A DNA stretch of 64,000 bases from Anodontia alba (GCA_964016985.1 OZ024828.1:80894033-80958032); one strand, 5' to 3'. Numbered from the stretch's first letter, positions 11,503 to 24,409 are shown. Notes: generated from the letters alone by a model not told the origin. Numbers and translations: made by a program.

Positions 11503-11962
11503 ATGAGCCTCAACGTGAGAAAACGTACCATCTCTCATGTGTGCCTATCGGAAGTCATTACGAAAACATGCGTATTCAAATATATTGAAAATTTTACAAC
11601 CAAAAAAGGAGAATTTTCAGATAAAAAATCTGATATTTTTTTTAATATCTCTGCTCAAAACATAGATTGTGGGTACTCGTTAGAACCGCCTCACCGAGTG
11701 CCCCCAATATATGTTTTTGAGCAGAAATAAAAAATAATGTATACCCCTGTAAATCTCAGTTTTACTATATAAAAGGGGGCCAAAATTATATGTTTTCGTA
11801 ATGCAAATCAGCTTGCACATCCGCTAGAAGAAACTTTGCATCCTAGGTTATCCAAACTTTGCCCAGTAAAGATACTGATCAGACAGCGCAAATGCACAGG
11901 GCTGATCTGAATCTTTGCTGGGCGCAATGTCCGATAGTATTGTTTCCGACGTTTTGGCTCAT
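11503..11962. mobile_element. GTGCGCCCAGCGAAG hairpin MITE split by palindromic element copy 4
   Basis: The left piece 11503-11555 (tgagcctcaacgtgagaaaa) and right piece 11804-11962 (ending gacgttttggctcata) together make one element of about 212 bp. The 248-bp palindromic element sits between them. Confidence 0.87.
11556..11803 (+). mobile_element. Palindromic element copy 4, nested in another hairpin element
   Basis: Same family, shortened. The right arm of the palindrome is lost after cctcaccgag, and the right-half hairpin is partly deleted. It splits a GTGCGCCCAGCGAAG-type element (11503-11962), which supplies a pre-insertion reference: left flank gaagt, right flank caaatcag. Confidence 0.9.
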
Positions 11963-12157
11963 ACTGTGGTTCCTGTTTCTTTTGAACAAAACTTACATTA
12001 AAATCCCAATATAATCTGGGATTCAGCTACAGATACCTGAAGACACGTATGAATACTTTGGATCTTTCTTCAAAACAGGGTCTTAAAAGAACGCAGGATT
12101 AAAGCACATATGCTAATTCAGCGGTCACAATTCTAAACTGAATGACCTCTGAGTGCA

Positions 12158-12159
12158 TT

Positions 12160-12221
<62 letters not shown>
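12158..12221. repeat. (CA)n microsatellite
   Basis: About 31 CA units with one interruption, directly before the SINE. Confidence 0.97.
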
Positions 12222-12508
12222 GCCGACCTCGATGGCTCAGATGGATTTGCGTTCGGTTGGAGATCAGGAGATTGCAGGTTCGACCTACGCCGGGTCGGTA
12301 ACATTCTTTCGTGGAGTTTGATCATGGAATATTTTCTACAGTTATTCTCTTCTAGTTGTCAGTTTCTGGCGAAAGAATTTGCACACAACTGGTTAATCGC
12401 CTAGAGAACTAAGCCTATCTAGTAAAAGTGTGTTTAGGTAACTGATCTTGCTCGACATGTTCCCATTTGGTTGACTAGGCCGTAAAACCTCAGCTCAAAC
12501 AAATACAC
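12222..12508 (+). mobile_element. tRNA-derived SINE, same family, inserted in a CA microsatellite
   Basis: Head gccgacctcgatggctcaga, B-box-like ggttcgacct near 12278, tail cctcagctcaaacaaa. CA repeats lie on both sides, so the target was probably a microsatellite. It is more diverged than the copies at 4757 and 37231. Confidence 0.88.
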
Positions 12509-12534
12509 ACACACATAAACACACAAACAGAGAG

Positions 12535-12586
12535 ATAGAGAGAGACACAGAGAGAGAGAGAGAGGGACACACACACACACACACAC

Positions 12587-12650
<64 letters not shown>
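12535..12650. repeat. Compound (GA)n-(CA)n-(TA)n microsatellite
   Basis: GA-rich, then ac repeats, then about 30 ta units. Confidence 0.97.
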
Positions 12651-12651
<1 letters not shown>

Positions 12652-12927
12652 GGAGCCTCTGTGTGAGCCGAATAACGTTTTCTTTTTTGTATTTCTACAA
12701 TATTTTAACAGAGTAAATATTTGGTGCCAGTTAAATCAATTTAACCTACCTTCCAACCCGATAATTTTTAGTACTGACCGTTGATATTCGGTGGTTATTC
12801 CGTTCTTTGTATGGCATTATGGTTGCTCGCTGCAGAGCCTTTTCGTACTTGGTCCGGTCCAATGTCTTGCTGTAGTGTTTGGTTCTTTCTGGCATTGTGA
12901 TCCCTCGTTGAGGAAGAGAGCACTGTC

Positions 12928-13163
12928 CCTGAGGTTATAAAGAATTTTCATGCTCAACTCAGCTGAGCATGAAATTTGTTCTGCTAATAAATCTCAAATT
13001 ACTAATAACTGCTAATTCATTCTTGCTAAACATTGCTGACCATGAAAATTTCCCTGCTAATAAATATGAAACTGCCAACTATTTTTGGCAGTTTCATATT
13101 TATTAGCAGGGAAAATTTCATGCTCAATTGAGTTGAGCATGAAAACATTTTATAACCTCGGGC
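12928..13163. mobile_element. GAGGTTATAAA-ended hairpin MITE, copy A
   Basis: Ends ccctgaggttataaa and tttataacctcgggc. Inside, catgctcaactcagctgagc near each end forms its own palindrome. A central foldback pairs ctaataaatatgaaactgcc with its inverse (13055-13110). Non-coding. Confidence 0.85.
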
Positions 13164-13307
13164 CTGGTTGTTTTTCATTTAGTTGTTTTGTTAAGTATGT
13201 ATTACCCGTCATAGTTTATCTTTTTTTCTCTTAAGTGACATCGGTAAGATATATTCTGTGATTTTAGTGCTTCCTGGACATCTGCTTTGCTATTTCGCAG
13301 CTTGGTT

Positions 13308-13511
13308 CAAAGGTTATAAAACTTTTTTTCATGCTCAACTCAGCTGAGCATGAACTTAGTCCTGCTTATGAATCTAAACTTACTAACAATTGCAAATTCT
13401 TTGTTGCTAAATACAGCTGAACATGAAAATTTCTCTGCATATAGTCATTATTAGCAGAGAAAATGTTATGCTTAGCTAAGCACGAAAAAGATAGGTTTTA
13501 AAACCTCGGAG
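13308..13511. mobile_element. GAGGTTATAAA-ended hairpin MITE, copy B
   Basis: Diverged copy 145 bp after copy A: aggttataaaac at the left, ttttaaaacctcgga at the right, and the same catgctcaactcagctgagc palindrome at the left end. Confidence 0.82.
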
Positions 13512-14299
13512 CTTGGTCTCATGTGTAACTTTCGCTTAGGTATTATCAAAGCAAACGGGATATTGTTTACTGAATCTTTGTCGCAATCGGTTAATATGCG
13601 ATCTTCTGTTAGTTAATTGACCGTTTCATTTAGCAGGTGAAATGCTGCTGAGCCGAGTAATACATTGTAGATAGAAGCTTGTTTCTTTTATCAGCAGTTA
13701 TTTCAAAATTAATATAGAAAAGCATGCATATCACACGAGGTGAGAAAGTATTGCTGTAACGTGTCTTATGATTCTTATGATGCTTAACTTTAAGGTGAAC
13801 GAAACAAGAAACAGGTTTATGCCCCAAAACGTTATGTTCGGGCTGTTGAAAGGTGGTATTTCTTTTGCAGTTCCTCTTTCGTTGTTTTCGATGAAATGCT
13901 GTTTCTTTATGTCATTTCATTCATTCAAGTCATTATTGGGGCCTTGGAAGGTGTGTGCTTAATGATTGTGACCTTTATGTGTTTTATCTACACGGTGTGG
14001 CTTAATGGTTTATGCTTTCAACCCTGTAGACCAATATAGGTACCTATGCCAAGTGTAGCTCCAAATGAGACGGCTCATAATGATCTTCACTATTTGCCAG
14101 CCTGTTAACGATTTAAATGTAAAACCCTATTGACATCAATGGACATGGCCAAATACAAAGATGGTAAAGTCCACTTCAAAAACTCAGGGGTGAAAAGGTT
14201 ATCATAACTTCGAGAACAATTTTCTAATAATTATTATCGTCGGCACACTGAATTAATTTCTAAGTATAATTTTTGCTTGAAAATACTGCTTCAGCGGAG

Positions 14300-16866
14300 A
14301 CTATTAGAGTTTTATGGTTATTTAATTTGTAAACTCAGAAAAATTATTGACAGTCCCGATTATTCTGAACAATGAAGAAAGATTAAAAATCGATTTAAAC
14401 GCTGCTATATAATGTAGATTTTAAGCAACAGACTGCATGCTCAGTGGTTATCCTAATAAAGGGTAACAGCTTACGAAGAAAAAGTTGACTGTCTTAATAA
14501 TTACTTTACATCAATCACAAACGTCCATGATAGTAACGTTCAACTTCCACCTTTTCAGGCGAAAACACAGAATCTTTTTGTTGATATTTCCTGTAATGCA
14601 GGCGAAATAGAAACCTTGATTAAATTACTGAACCCAAATAAAGCTACTGGGTCCGATGTCATTAGCAATTGGATGTTAATTGCAGTCGCAAAAGAAATTA
14701 CAATTCCACTGCCTATACATTTTAACAGATCTTTCAGTGAAGGAAAATTTACACTTGCGTGGAAAGAATCAAATGTTCTCTCATTATTAAAAAAGGAGGA
14801 TAAGTCTCTTCCATCCACTTATAGACCAATCTCTTTATTAAGTAGCATAGGCAAGCTACAAGAACGAATCGTTTTCAAAAACATTTACAACCATCTGCAT
14901 GATAACCACTTACTATACAAATATCAGACTTCTTACCCAATCACTCAACAGCCTATCAGTTAATAGATATTTATCACCATATTTGTCAAACGTTTGATAA
15001 TAACCAATTTTTATGTATGGTATTCTGTGATATGTCAAAGGCTTTTGACAGAGTCTGGCACAAGGGTCTTGTGTATAAACTAAACCAGCATGGAATTAGT
15101 GGTTCTCTCTTGGACTGACTCTTGACTATCTAAGTAACAGGTCACAACATGCGGTTATCAGATCCTGCATTTCAACATCAAAGCCAGTGCATGCTGAGTA
15201 CCCCAAGGCTCTGTCCTTGGGCCTCTGCTGTTCTTGATTTATGTTAATCAAATTACGGAGCCACTTCTTACTTTAACACGTTTATTTGCAGACGATAGCT
15301 CTCTGTTCTGCTCAGCGTCATCAATTAAAGACTTACATATAATTAATCATGATTTTAAGAGTCTGTCTGCTTGGGGCTAAACAATGGCTCATATCCGTCA
15401 ACACTTTGAAAACTGAAGTCATCCTGTTTACTTTAAAGCATTTTACAAACTTGCCCCATATAATTCTTGATGGTATTCCAATTAAATTTGTCTTGGATCA
15501 CAAACATTTAGGTTTAAACCTAAGTAACAAGGGCCGGTGGCATAAACATATAGAAAAATCGTTAGCAGTGCTTCCAAAGTCATTGGTATTATGCGTAAAC
15601 TAAAATTTACTTTTCATAGAGCTGCACAGAACCAAATATATCTTTCTTACATGTTACCAATTTTGGAATACTCTGCTGTAGTTTGGGATAACTGCACAAT
15701 ACAAGATTCAAATACGCTCGAAAAACTTCGGAATGAAGCGGCTAGGATTGTGACGGATTTAACTCGTTCTGTATCTTTAGTAAATTTATATAGAGAGTGT
15801 GGCTGGGTTACATTAAATACTAGGCGTAAAGAACAAAAAATGGCATTCATGTATAAAGCTGTTAATGGCTTGACTCCTGATTATATATCTGACCTCATTC
15901 CTCATTTTGTAAGAGACAAGACAAATTCCCTTCCTCGCAATAATAATAACCCTGCAGTTCCATTTACAGAACCGAAAGTTCTGTATCCCTTCATCCATCA
16001 CTTTATGGAACTCGCTTGACGAAGAGATTCGTACCTCCAGTAGCCTATCATGTTCCAAAAGTAAATTAAAAAATCTGCGCACTGATTTTAATAACGTTCC
16101 ACATTTCTTTTTATGCGGGGAACGGTATTTGTCAGTTATGCAGGCAAGGATCAGAAACAATTGTAGCAGTTTAAACAATGACATACCTTAATCACCTATG
16201 TGTTAGCCCAACCTGCAGATGTGGGTTTATAATAGAAGATGCTGATCACTTTTTCTTCAATTGTCCAAACCATATGAACGACCGTGTTACAGTATTTAAC
16301 GAAATCTGAAATTACCTCCTTATGAATACCGAAAAACTTCTTTTTGAGAATGATAGCCCGAGAGAAACTTATCTTTATCGCTGTTCAAACCTATATAAAA
16401 CACTGGAAGATTTGCAGTTGTTAACCAATAGTAACTTCTTTGAGTCTTATGGAATTTGTTAAAACTGAATAACGTATGCTGACGTTGTTGCCGTTCCACC
16501 TCCTGCCGGCTGATATACCTGACTGCCTTATTATTATTATTATTATTATTGTTATCTTTATTATTATTATTACTTTATATATATACTTATTACTTCCAAT
16601 GCTTTCATAATTACGCATAATAAGTTTTCAATATAAATACTTAGATATTCTTTTCTATAGCTTAGTCATTTGCTGTTATTGTATTTACAATAGCTTATGT
16701 CTTTTCACAGTTTAAAAATTGAATAGTGTATTGTATATTGCTATTGTCATCTGAATATACATGGTATGTTTTCCTTTGTAGGGGGAGGGCCGTACCTAAT
16801 GTTGATAGAACTTGTGGCCCGACCCCTTGCATTATAAATTTTGCAATAAATATGATTAAACTAAAC
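14300..16866 (+). mobile_element. Decayed Jockey-type non-LTR retrotransposon (reverse transcriptase part and 3' UTR)
   Basis: Remnant of a LINE reverse transcriptase. In order: LLNPNKATGSD (about 14620-14660), STYRPISLLSSIGK (14812-14855), FCDMSKAFDRVWHKGL (15025-15075), VPQGSVLGPLLF (about 15197-15235), the catalytic FADD in RLFADDSSLF (about 15280-15310), and a C-terminal region with ILEYSAVVWD (15661) and a CxC...H...C knuckle SPTCRCGF...DADHFFFNCP (16205-16265). These blocks are typical of Jockey-superfamily elements. The frame is broken by frameshifts after 14925 and by several stops, and no apurinic endonuclease is visible upstream, so the copy is 5'-truncated and dead. The 3' end is a short UTR ending gcaataaatatgattaaac, with no clean poly(A). 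The left boundary is approximate, and I found no target-site duplication. Confidence 0.9.
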
Positions 16867-16869
16867 TAG

Positions 16870-17029
16870 CTCACCAAAAGAAAAAAAACATTAAAGTGAA
16901 CGGATGCACTTAAGTGGATTTAATTCCGTCGAAATTATTATGTTTGGTCTTTCTGAAAAGGGGTCCAGTGTAACAGTAAAGAATGTGATCACCTGGAAGC
17001 ACATTCTTTCCTTTTAAAGAAGAAGCATA

Positions 17030-17062
<33 letters not shown>

Positions 17063-18149
17063 TTGGTATGCAGAAACTCAAAATAGGAAGTCACAAAAAT
17101 TGTCTCCTCAGTAAATACTGGTGTAAAATCTACGAGGTGTATCAAATCATCTCAAGTCCCTATCATATTCAGATTGATACGGGCATGGACAACATTTGGC
17201 CTGCAAGCATAACACTCACCTCTGTATCCTGCCCATGTCTCTCAGCTGATCCGTACCAAAGTTATCAATCACAAGAATTGAAAACTAGCGAGAAACAGTT
17301 ATTTTCTTTGAGTGATTTGTTTTCTTTTCGTGAATCTTGAATTTTTGAATGGTAAGAAATATACACACATTATTTTCAATAAGTAATGCAAAATGAAAAA
17401 TAAATGACGACTAATTTTGAATGATTCACCTGGTGCTTTCATCTCAGTTCGTCATAAGTATATCAACTTCTATAACCCAAAGATCTATTGATAATAGTAA
17501 CGCTATAGAACCAGTCGGATTTTGACACAGTTTTACGGAAATCATTTCATACACATTTTTTCTACACACGTTTTACTTCCATTTCTGCAATTAAAGCAAT
17601 TGCAGAAAGTTCAAACCTACATAAAGCGTTTAAAAAATATAATTATTTATTCTTGACAACTTCAATAATATTGGTCAACGTTAAAGAGACGCTCATTGGA
17701 AACGAATAGCTAATCAAGGTGACATTCGGCGGGAATCGTAATAAAAAATAGGGCCAGTCTAGTGTGTGTTTTTTTGTTGTTGTTTTTTTTTTTTTTTTTT
17801 TTTTTTTTTTGTTTTTTTATCGTTTGCATCGTTATAGATTGTGACTCTGTCATGAATCAAGAAAACAAATAACACTTTTCGGCTAACTTTGAAAATTAAG
17901 CAATTGCCATGCCCGTTTCTAGACAGTACCTAAACTCATATTATTGCTTCATTGCTTATACATGTAGTATGTACTTATTTGCCAGCGGAATAGAGACTGT
18001 CATTGTATACATTTTTGGTCGAAGCAAGTTTCCACGTTACTGTTTATTGCACCTTTAAGAGACATTGATAGAAGGAGTCAGGGTTCCTCGCTACTGTATG
18101 TTAGTTGTTACGGAAATGACCAGTTTTGAAGCCTTGATGTTTAGCTTTA
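16870..18149. other. No gene seen
   Basis: A-tract at 17033-17060, T-tract at about 17779-17809. The 90-residue frame at 17068-17340 has no recognisable motif. Confidence 0.65.
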
Positions 18150-19475
18150 AAATAGCATTTTTTAGGCATTAGTGCTTAGCTTTAAAATTGCATTTTATAA
18201 TAGTTGTTGTTTTGGGGTTTCTTCCTTATCTAGCTATCATTTGAATTGTCCGCCTGTAGCCTAATATTTTTGGAATATTATTCCACTACAGAACGATTAC
18301 AAGTTAATATTTAAGTTTGTTTTAACATTTAGCAAACTCAATGGACTACCAATTTTGATTTTCTAGTTCAAAAAATGATAAACATTATTCTCTGGGAAAA
18401 TGGAACATGTTTCAAAATGCCATCAGCTGAAATATTTTACTCAGTTCGCTAATCGTTTAATGTTTGCTGCATACATAGATAAAGATTGTATTATGTAAGA
18501 AATATATGTATGATAGACGTCTATTTCTAGAGCTTTCATTCTTTTACTCATGATTGGGCCTCAGTACCCAGTCAGCATTCTACGTAAATCTATATCGGGC
18601 CGTCATCGGCCCGTCAGGGTAGCTGACAGGCCGATGACGGCCCGATGTAGAATTATGTAGAATGCTAGCTGGGTAGGTCGGTACAAGACTCGTAATCAGT
18701 AGTCGATAAAACGATTAGCCGTTTAATCAGTATCAGTAAAGAACTATCTTGAAAAAAAAAATCGCAGTTTTGGGTTTGATGGATGATTTTAAGCCCAACA
18801 TATCGTCAATCGTTATTGTTTTGAACAAAGATCACTAATCGATATACAAATCGCCACAAATCTATTCATCCTCAGCTTTAAAATTGCATCTTTACATTTG
18901 AAGTTGTTCTTGTTTTATCACTTCTCCATGTGGCATTTGAATTATCCGCATTTTGTAATAAACTGATTCTTCTACAAAACGATTAAAAGTCGATATGTGC
19001 GTTTGCATTAAGATTTCGCTCTTGCTAGACAGCGGGCGAATTATTGGTGACATTTTCCTTACTTTGTGCAGAAAATGAGGTTTGACACTTGACGAAAATG
19101 AGGTTTGACATTTGAAGAAATGATGAACACTATATTCTGAGAAAAATATGAAACATGTCATCTGCTGAAATGTTTTACTGAGAATTCTACATGTTAAATA
19201 TTTGCTATATGTACAGATAACAAAAATATTATAAAAGACTTATACGTAGGCTAGAACTCCATTCACATAATAGGGTTTCTATCTGGTAGGTACTCGTAAA
19301 CAGTAATCGATATGAAAAAAGCCTTTGAATCTCGATACAGTAAAGCCATTTTTATAAATTAAACGTTAATTTCTGCCTGTTTGGTTTTAAAAGTTAATTT
19401 TAAGACCAAAACATCGCCAATCATTATTGTTTGGACCAAAGATCAGTAACGTGTACAAATAGCCATTCGGTAAAC
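18150..19475. repeat. Diverged tandem duplication, ~600-bp unit x2
   Basis: Copy 1 (about 18180-18868) and copy 2 (about 18869-19475) share in order: agctttaaaattgcat, atcatttgaattgtccgc / catttgaattatccgc, aaacgattacaagt / aaacgattaaaagt, gctgaaatattttact / gctgaaatgttttact, catcgccaatcattattgtt-like. Copy 1 contains the hairpin MITE at 18566-18674. No coding frame is conserved between the copies. Confidence 0.82.
18566..18674. mobile_element. CCCAGCTAGCATTCTAC hairpin MITE inside a tandem duplication
   Basis: Inverted ends tacccagtcagcattctac and gtagaatgctagctgggta enclose gggccgtcatcggcc and its inverse, so nearly the whole 108 bp folds back. TA lies at both ends. The other copy of the host duplication lacks it. 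Confidence 0.88.
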
Positions 19476-19548
19476 TTCATTATGGCTCTCTTTGAAAGAG
19501 GAAAAATGAAAAAAATATATATATCAAAGACTAGTTAGGTTTCTTGAA

Positions 19549-19826
19549 CATTACGAAAAAAATGCCTATATAATTTTGACCCCCTTAAACCCCACTTTTA
19601 TATAGTAAAACTGGGGTTTACAGGGGTATACATTATTTTTCTTATTTCTGCTCAAACAAAGATTGTGGGTACTCGTTAGAACCGCCTCGCCGAGGCGGTT
19701 CTAACGAGTACCACAATCTATGTTTTTGAACAGAAATATGAAAAAATTTCAGAGTTTTTATCTGAAAATTTTCAGTTTTAGGAGGTGAAATTTTCTATAT
19801 ATTTGAATAGGCGTGTTTTCGTAATG
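19549..19826 (-). mobile_element. Palindromic element copy 5
   Basis: Full-length copy in reverse orientation with centre ctcgccgag. It lies 224 bp from copy 6, which is in the opposite orientation. Confidence 0.92.
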
Positions 19827-20049
19827 AGCTCTGTGTGTACCACATGAACAAAAAGGTGATTTGACCTCACGAAAAATGTGCAAATTCAGATTGTCCTATG
19901 CATCCGCACTTTCCCATCAGATTATTTAATATCTTTTAGTATCCAATGTTAGTACAAAGACAATGCAGCTCTGATATAACTACACAGATACATATGCTGA
20001 TCTGTGCGTTTGGTGTCTGTTGGCATACACCCTTTTGCTTGGCTTGCCT

Positions 20050-20329
20050 CCTTACGAAAACACGTCCATTCAAATATATTGACATTTTTACTTCCAAAAA
20101 ACTGAAAATCTTCAGATAAAAATCTCCGATATTTTACATATTTCTGCTCAAAACATATATTGTGGGTACACGTTAGAACCGCCTCGGCGAGGCGGTTCTA
20201 ACGAGTACCTACAATCTATGTTTTTGAGCAGAAATAAAAAAAAAATGTATACCCCTGTAAACCCCAGTTTTACTATATAAAAGTTGGGTTTCAGGGGTTC
20301 AGAATTATAAAGGTATGTTTTCGTGATGT
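20050..20329 (+). mobile_element. Palindromic element copy 6
   Basis: Full-length copy in forward orientation with centre ctcggcgag. Together with copy 5 it forms an inverted pair, which may extrude or recombine as a larger foldback. Confidence 0.92.
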
Positions 20330-20368
20330 TTTGTAAATAACCAAACTGAAGCCCTAGTATAACTGAAA

Positions 20369-20493
20369 CAGACAACGTTTTGATTTTTCACTGTCTCAGA
20401 CAAAATAAGACTTGACGTTTCATGTGAATTCACAAGAAACGTGAAGCAATATTTTATTTGAAAAATACCAAAAGGATCAAACTGTAGTCTGCT
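20369..20493. mobile_element. GCAGACGA hairpin MITE, diverged copy
   Basis: Outer cagacaacgttttgatt and gtagtctgctg; inner cttgacgtttcatgtgaatt and its inverse acaagaaacgtgaag. Confidence 0.72.
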
Positions 20494-21596
20494 GCAATTG
20501 CGGCTAGCACTTCAACTGTTAAATTTTATATGTGCCTTCGTGGCATATGGGGACAGCGAAGCCCAATACCTCCCTGCACATTCGAGAGGCCCGATTATGG
20601 CTTTCACCATCCGCTTAAGGTCCATTCGATACCATAGAAGTCTTATCTTTCAGGAGCAAAGACCTGACTCATTTGTACCACTTCTTTTGTATTTTTACTC
20701 CCAGTATGAGTATATGATTAAACTTGGTGAAGATCACAGGTGGTTTATGTTTGCTTTTTCATATTCCTCTTTAGCCGAAACCCAGCTGACTGGTCAGCTC
20801 ATTTGGTGCTTTTCATTCTAATCTGCCGTATAAATTGATTCTGTACTCAGGCAGTGAAAGCCCTGATCAGAATGAGCGGCTACACAGGCTGATCTAGATC
20901 TTTGCTATCATCATATTACCTGAAAGCTAGCTATGAGTTTTGCATTTCTAATCTCACAAAGATAAAATACTTCTCCTTGACTATTTTTCTGCACATACTT
21001 GTATCATCTCTCTTACCAGTCAGATCAGCCAAATCAGAAAGAAGGACATTCCAAAAGATAGGATTTTTGTAAATTATGTATAGTTTTATGCTGATTTACA
21101 TATCGGTTAGACGGGAGCCAGTCTGCCTGAAATCATGTTTTATATGTTTCAGCACAAATAAATTTCTAAATGGAAAATACTGTTTACATAAGGTTAATTT
21201 TTAATTGACAGAAACCGATTATTGAACATTTTTATTCATCGTTGGAATGAAAAATGTTTATCTTTGTTATTTCAGCCGTTATTGCCGAAAACGGTTATTG
21301 ATCCAAACATTTGTTTAACCTGAAGAGACAGCAGTGTCATTCTGCTAAATGTTTACCTTTTTTATTTATTATTGATCGCTGACTTTTACTTAAGATATTT
21401 AATTGATTGTTACTTGAAACCGTTTAATGGCACTGTTTTATGTCCAAAGCTTTCTAGTAAAAATGTTTACTTATTGTTTCCAGTTACAGTTACTTGTCGA
21501 GAAAAGGCTATTGGGTAAACCATTTTTTTCAAATCGCATACATGTTTGCTCATGACCATGTCTATTCAAGTGAAGAATAACTCAGAATTGTTAATG
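20494..21596. other. No gene seen
   Basis: The frame at 20498-20821 (107 codons) has no start context or family signature, and the DNA resembles decayed repeat. Confidence 0.6.
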
Positions 21597-21880
21597 CATC
21601 ACGAAAACACGCCTATATATAGGTTTGACCCCTTAAACCCCACTTTCATACAATACAATTGGGGTTTACAAGGGTATACATTAATTTTCTTATTTCTGCT
21701 CACAAACATAGACTGTGGGTACTCGTTAGAATAGCCTCGTCGAGATGGTTCAAACAAGTACCCACAATCTATGTTTTGGACAGAAATATGAAAACTAACA
21801 GAATTTTTCATCTGAAAGTTTTCATTTTTTTTTTTGTGGTAAAATTCTCAATATGTTTGAATAAGCGTGTGTCTGTAATG
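21597..21880 (-). mobile_element. Palindromic element copy 7, diverged
   Basis: One of the most diverged copies. The palindrome arms carry several mismatches (gcctcgtcgagatggttcaa), and the right terminus reads gcgtgtgtctgtaatg. It is probably an old insertion. Confidence 0.88.
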
Positions 21881-22674
21881 TAATACAGAGTTTTGTACTG
21901 CAATCCTTTTTATTAGTATTTGCTTTCCTAATCGCATGCTTGATTCGATTTGAATCTCAATGAAAGGACTGCTTACCTACAAACTATTCTACTGCTCAAT
22001 ACCTGCGTCAGGGCTAGGGCCAGTGAAATAGAAACTGCAAACAAATAAAAACAAGAACATATTTTAAAGTCACTAAAATTTCCTTTAAATGAAGCTGCAT
22101 GAAAGAATTTGCTTTGAACTGTATTCATTTAAACTCTGATAGTTATAACACTGATTTCTTGTCGTATTTATTTTTTGTTTTATTGTAATTATCTTCTCAT
22201 AATTTGTATGGTTTATACATTAAGAATGTTTTAAACTCTAAGTACGAGTATATGGGCAGGCAGGCCTGTACAAACAGTGTAGTACAAGATAAGATGCCGT
22301 AAAACTCGGAGTTTGATTGGGATATATACTGTTTGAAACTCATCTTGCAGTTTTAGACACATTGGAAGGTATTAAATTGGTCTAAGACAAGTACGGCAAG
22401 ACTTTATGGTGTCAGAACGTTAAAGGTAAATATATTGTTGACCACAACATACTGAATTCATCGCAAACCAGTTGACATTAGCGTCGTATTAAATGAATAT
22501 TAAATTAAACTACAATGTTGAAAATGTCGTTAATTGGCGATAAAGTGACCCGCAAGTACATGGGGCCGCATCAGGTGAAAAGGTATTTTCAAACATATGC
22601 CATACGCAAATAACTCATTTCGGGTATCTGCAGAGTTTTATTTGAATCTTCTTGCTCTCTGTCGCTGCTTCCTA

Positions 22675-22789
22675 TACCCAGCTAGCGTTCTAGTTCAATC
22701 CATATTGGACCGTCATCGGACCGACAGGATTTTCTATCGAGCCAATATCGGTCCAATAAAGATTTTATTACAATGCTAGTTGTGTGGTA
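22675..22789. mobile_element. CCCAGCTAGCATTCTAC hairpin MITE, second copy
   Basis: Starts tacccagctagcgttctag and ends caatgctagttgtgtggta; the inner cggtccaata / tattggaccg arms fold back. TA-flanked, more diverged than the copy at 18566. Confidence 0.8.
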
Positions 22790-22815
22790 TTCAAAGGTTG
22801 TATAAGCTTGCAATG

Positions 22816-23093
22816 CATTACGAAAACACGCCTATTCAAATATATTGAAAATTTTACCTCCAAAAAACTGAAAATTTTCAGATAAAAATCTCCAATATTT
22901 TTCATATTTCTGCTCAAACCATAGATTGTTGGTACTCGTTAGAACCGCCTCGGCGAGGCGGTTCTAACGAGTACCACAATATATGTTTTTGAGCAGAAAT
23001 AAGAAAATAATGAATACCCCTGTAAACCCTAGTTTTACTATTTAAAAGTGGGGTTTAAGGGGGTCAAACTTATATAGGCATGTTTTCGTGATG
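22816..23093 (+). mobile_element. Palindromic element copy 8
   Basis: Full length, cattacgaaaacacgcctat to gcatgttttcgtgatg, with centre ctcggcgag. The arms differ by one-base indels in the gtgggtac block. Confidence 0.92.
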
Positions 23094-24409
23094 GATGCCC
23101 TACGCACAGTCTGTATCTCAAAGACATATTTTCGCTTAGCGAAGCTTATATATAAAGACTTTTATAACTTTATTATAAGAAACCCTGTATCGCTGTATTC
23201 GCTGCTTAAGGGTAATTTATACGTTTTCAGGAGGAGAGGACACCTGTTCAAATTGTCTTACCTATCTTCTGAAAAGTGGTATACTTAAAAACATAAATCA
23301 TTTCCTCTCTTTTAAAGCCTTTCATAGTAGATCAGATTTCAAGAGGGGTATTGGGGGCAGAACAGTAAACAGGAAAGTATAAAAGATTTCTCCTTTGTCA
23401 AAACAGGCGGAAAATTTACCAAGCGTAATAATTCTTGATTTTTATATTTACGTTTGAATTTGCATTAGTTTTTTCATATCATAACGTTCATGCATAGATT
23501 TTGGTCAAATAATTGGGTAGCCTATTGGTACTACTTAAAACATCTACAAATGAAAATAGTAAACGTTTCTAAACTCGATTTTTCTTTTCAAATTGAATAT
23601 TTATTTATTTAAATCATTTCCTTTTTTATAAAAATTGTCCAAGATAAAAGTTGTAGAGGAAGAGAGGCGCCGACATCTCTAAAAAGTTCTATCAACGAAA
23701 CATTTCGCAGTTGTGCTGTACACTGATGGAAATTTTCAGAAACATAAAATTATGCAGAATTTCTTTGTCCATGACTGACATCCACATGCACTTTTAAGGT
23801 GGTTTATACTATTGATAGCCAATCATCCATTAATGCGTGAAATTAAGAAGGTCCGTTTTTTGTGAAGGAAATAGTAATAAACATAATTATTTCATCTTTT
23901 AATCACAAGTCTGATCTTGGGTTCTGATAATCATTGGGGTGTAGAGCGGTGGTGTTTTTCGACCTTAAAATTCTACGGAACTTCAGAAACTCGTAAAACC
24001 TTCATCCGTTTGCGGAGAAATCTACACATATCTGGAATTTGAAAAATCTCTGAGACATCGGCGTTTTTCTTCCTCTTCAATTTTGATTTAAGAAATTTCT
24101 TTAAAAACGTATTAATTAAAAGTTTATCGCGATATTTCAAATTGAAAAAAAGACAGAAAAAAGAGTTTAGTATTTCTGTAATGCTGATAATATCATACAT
24201 ATTACCATATTTATCCTAAGTGATCGGACACGTACTCTCCTCGCAATACTTATCCAAACGTTTGAACAAGGCTTTTTCGCTGTTTAATATGCGTATCGTG
24301 TATTTCGCGTTATATGTGGGTCTTAGGCCTATCTGTCTGAGTACTTAAGGGTGAATTCGGTATTTCGGTTTATCTTTTGGCAGAAGCATAATATTGCTAT
24401 TCGTTTTCT
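23094..24409. other. No gene seen
   Basis: AT-rich; repeat similarity to 2370-2500 at about 23310-23430. Confidence 0.65.

Noticed and set aside
14555..14818. Minus-strand 87-codon frame
   Set aside because: Antisense shadow of the reverse transcriptase block on the + strand.
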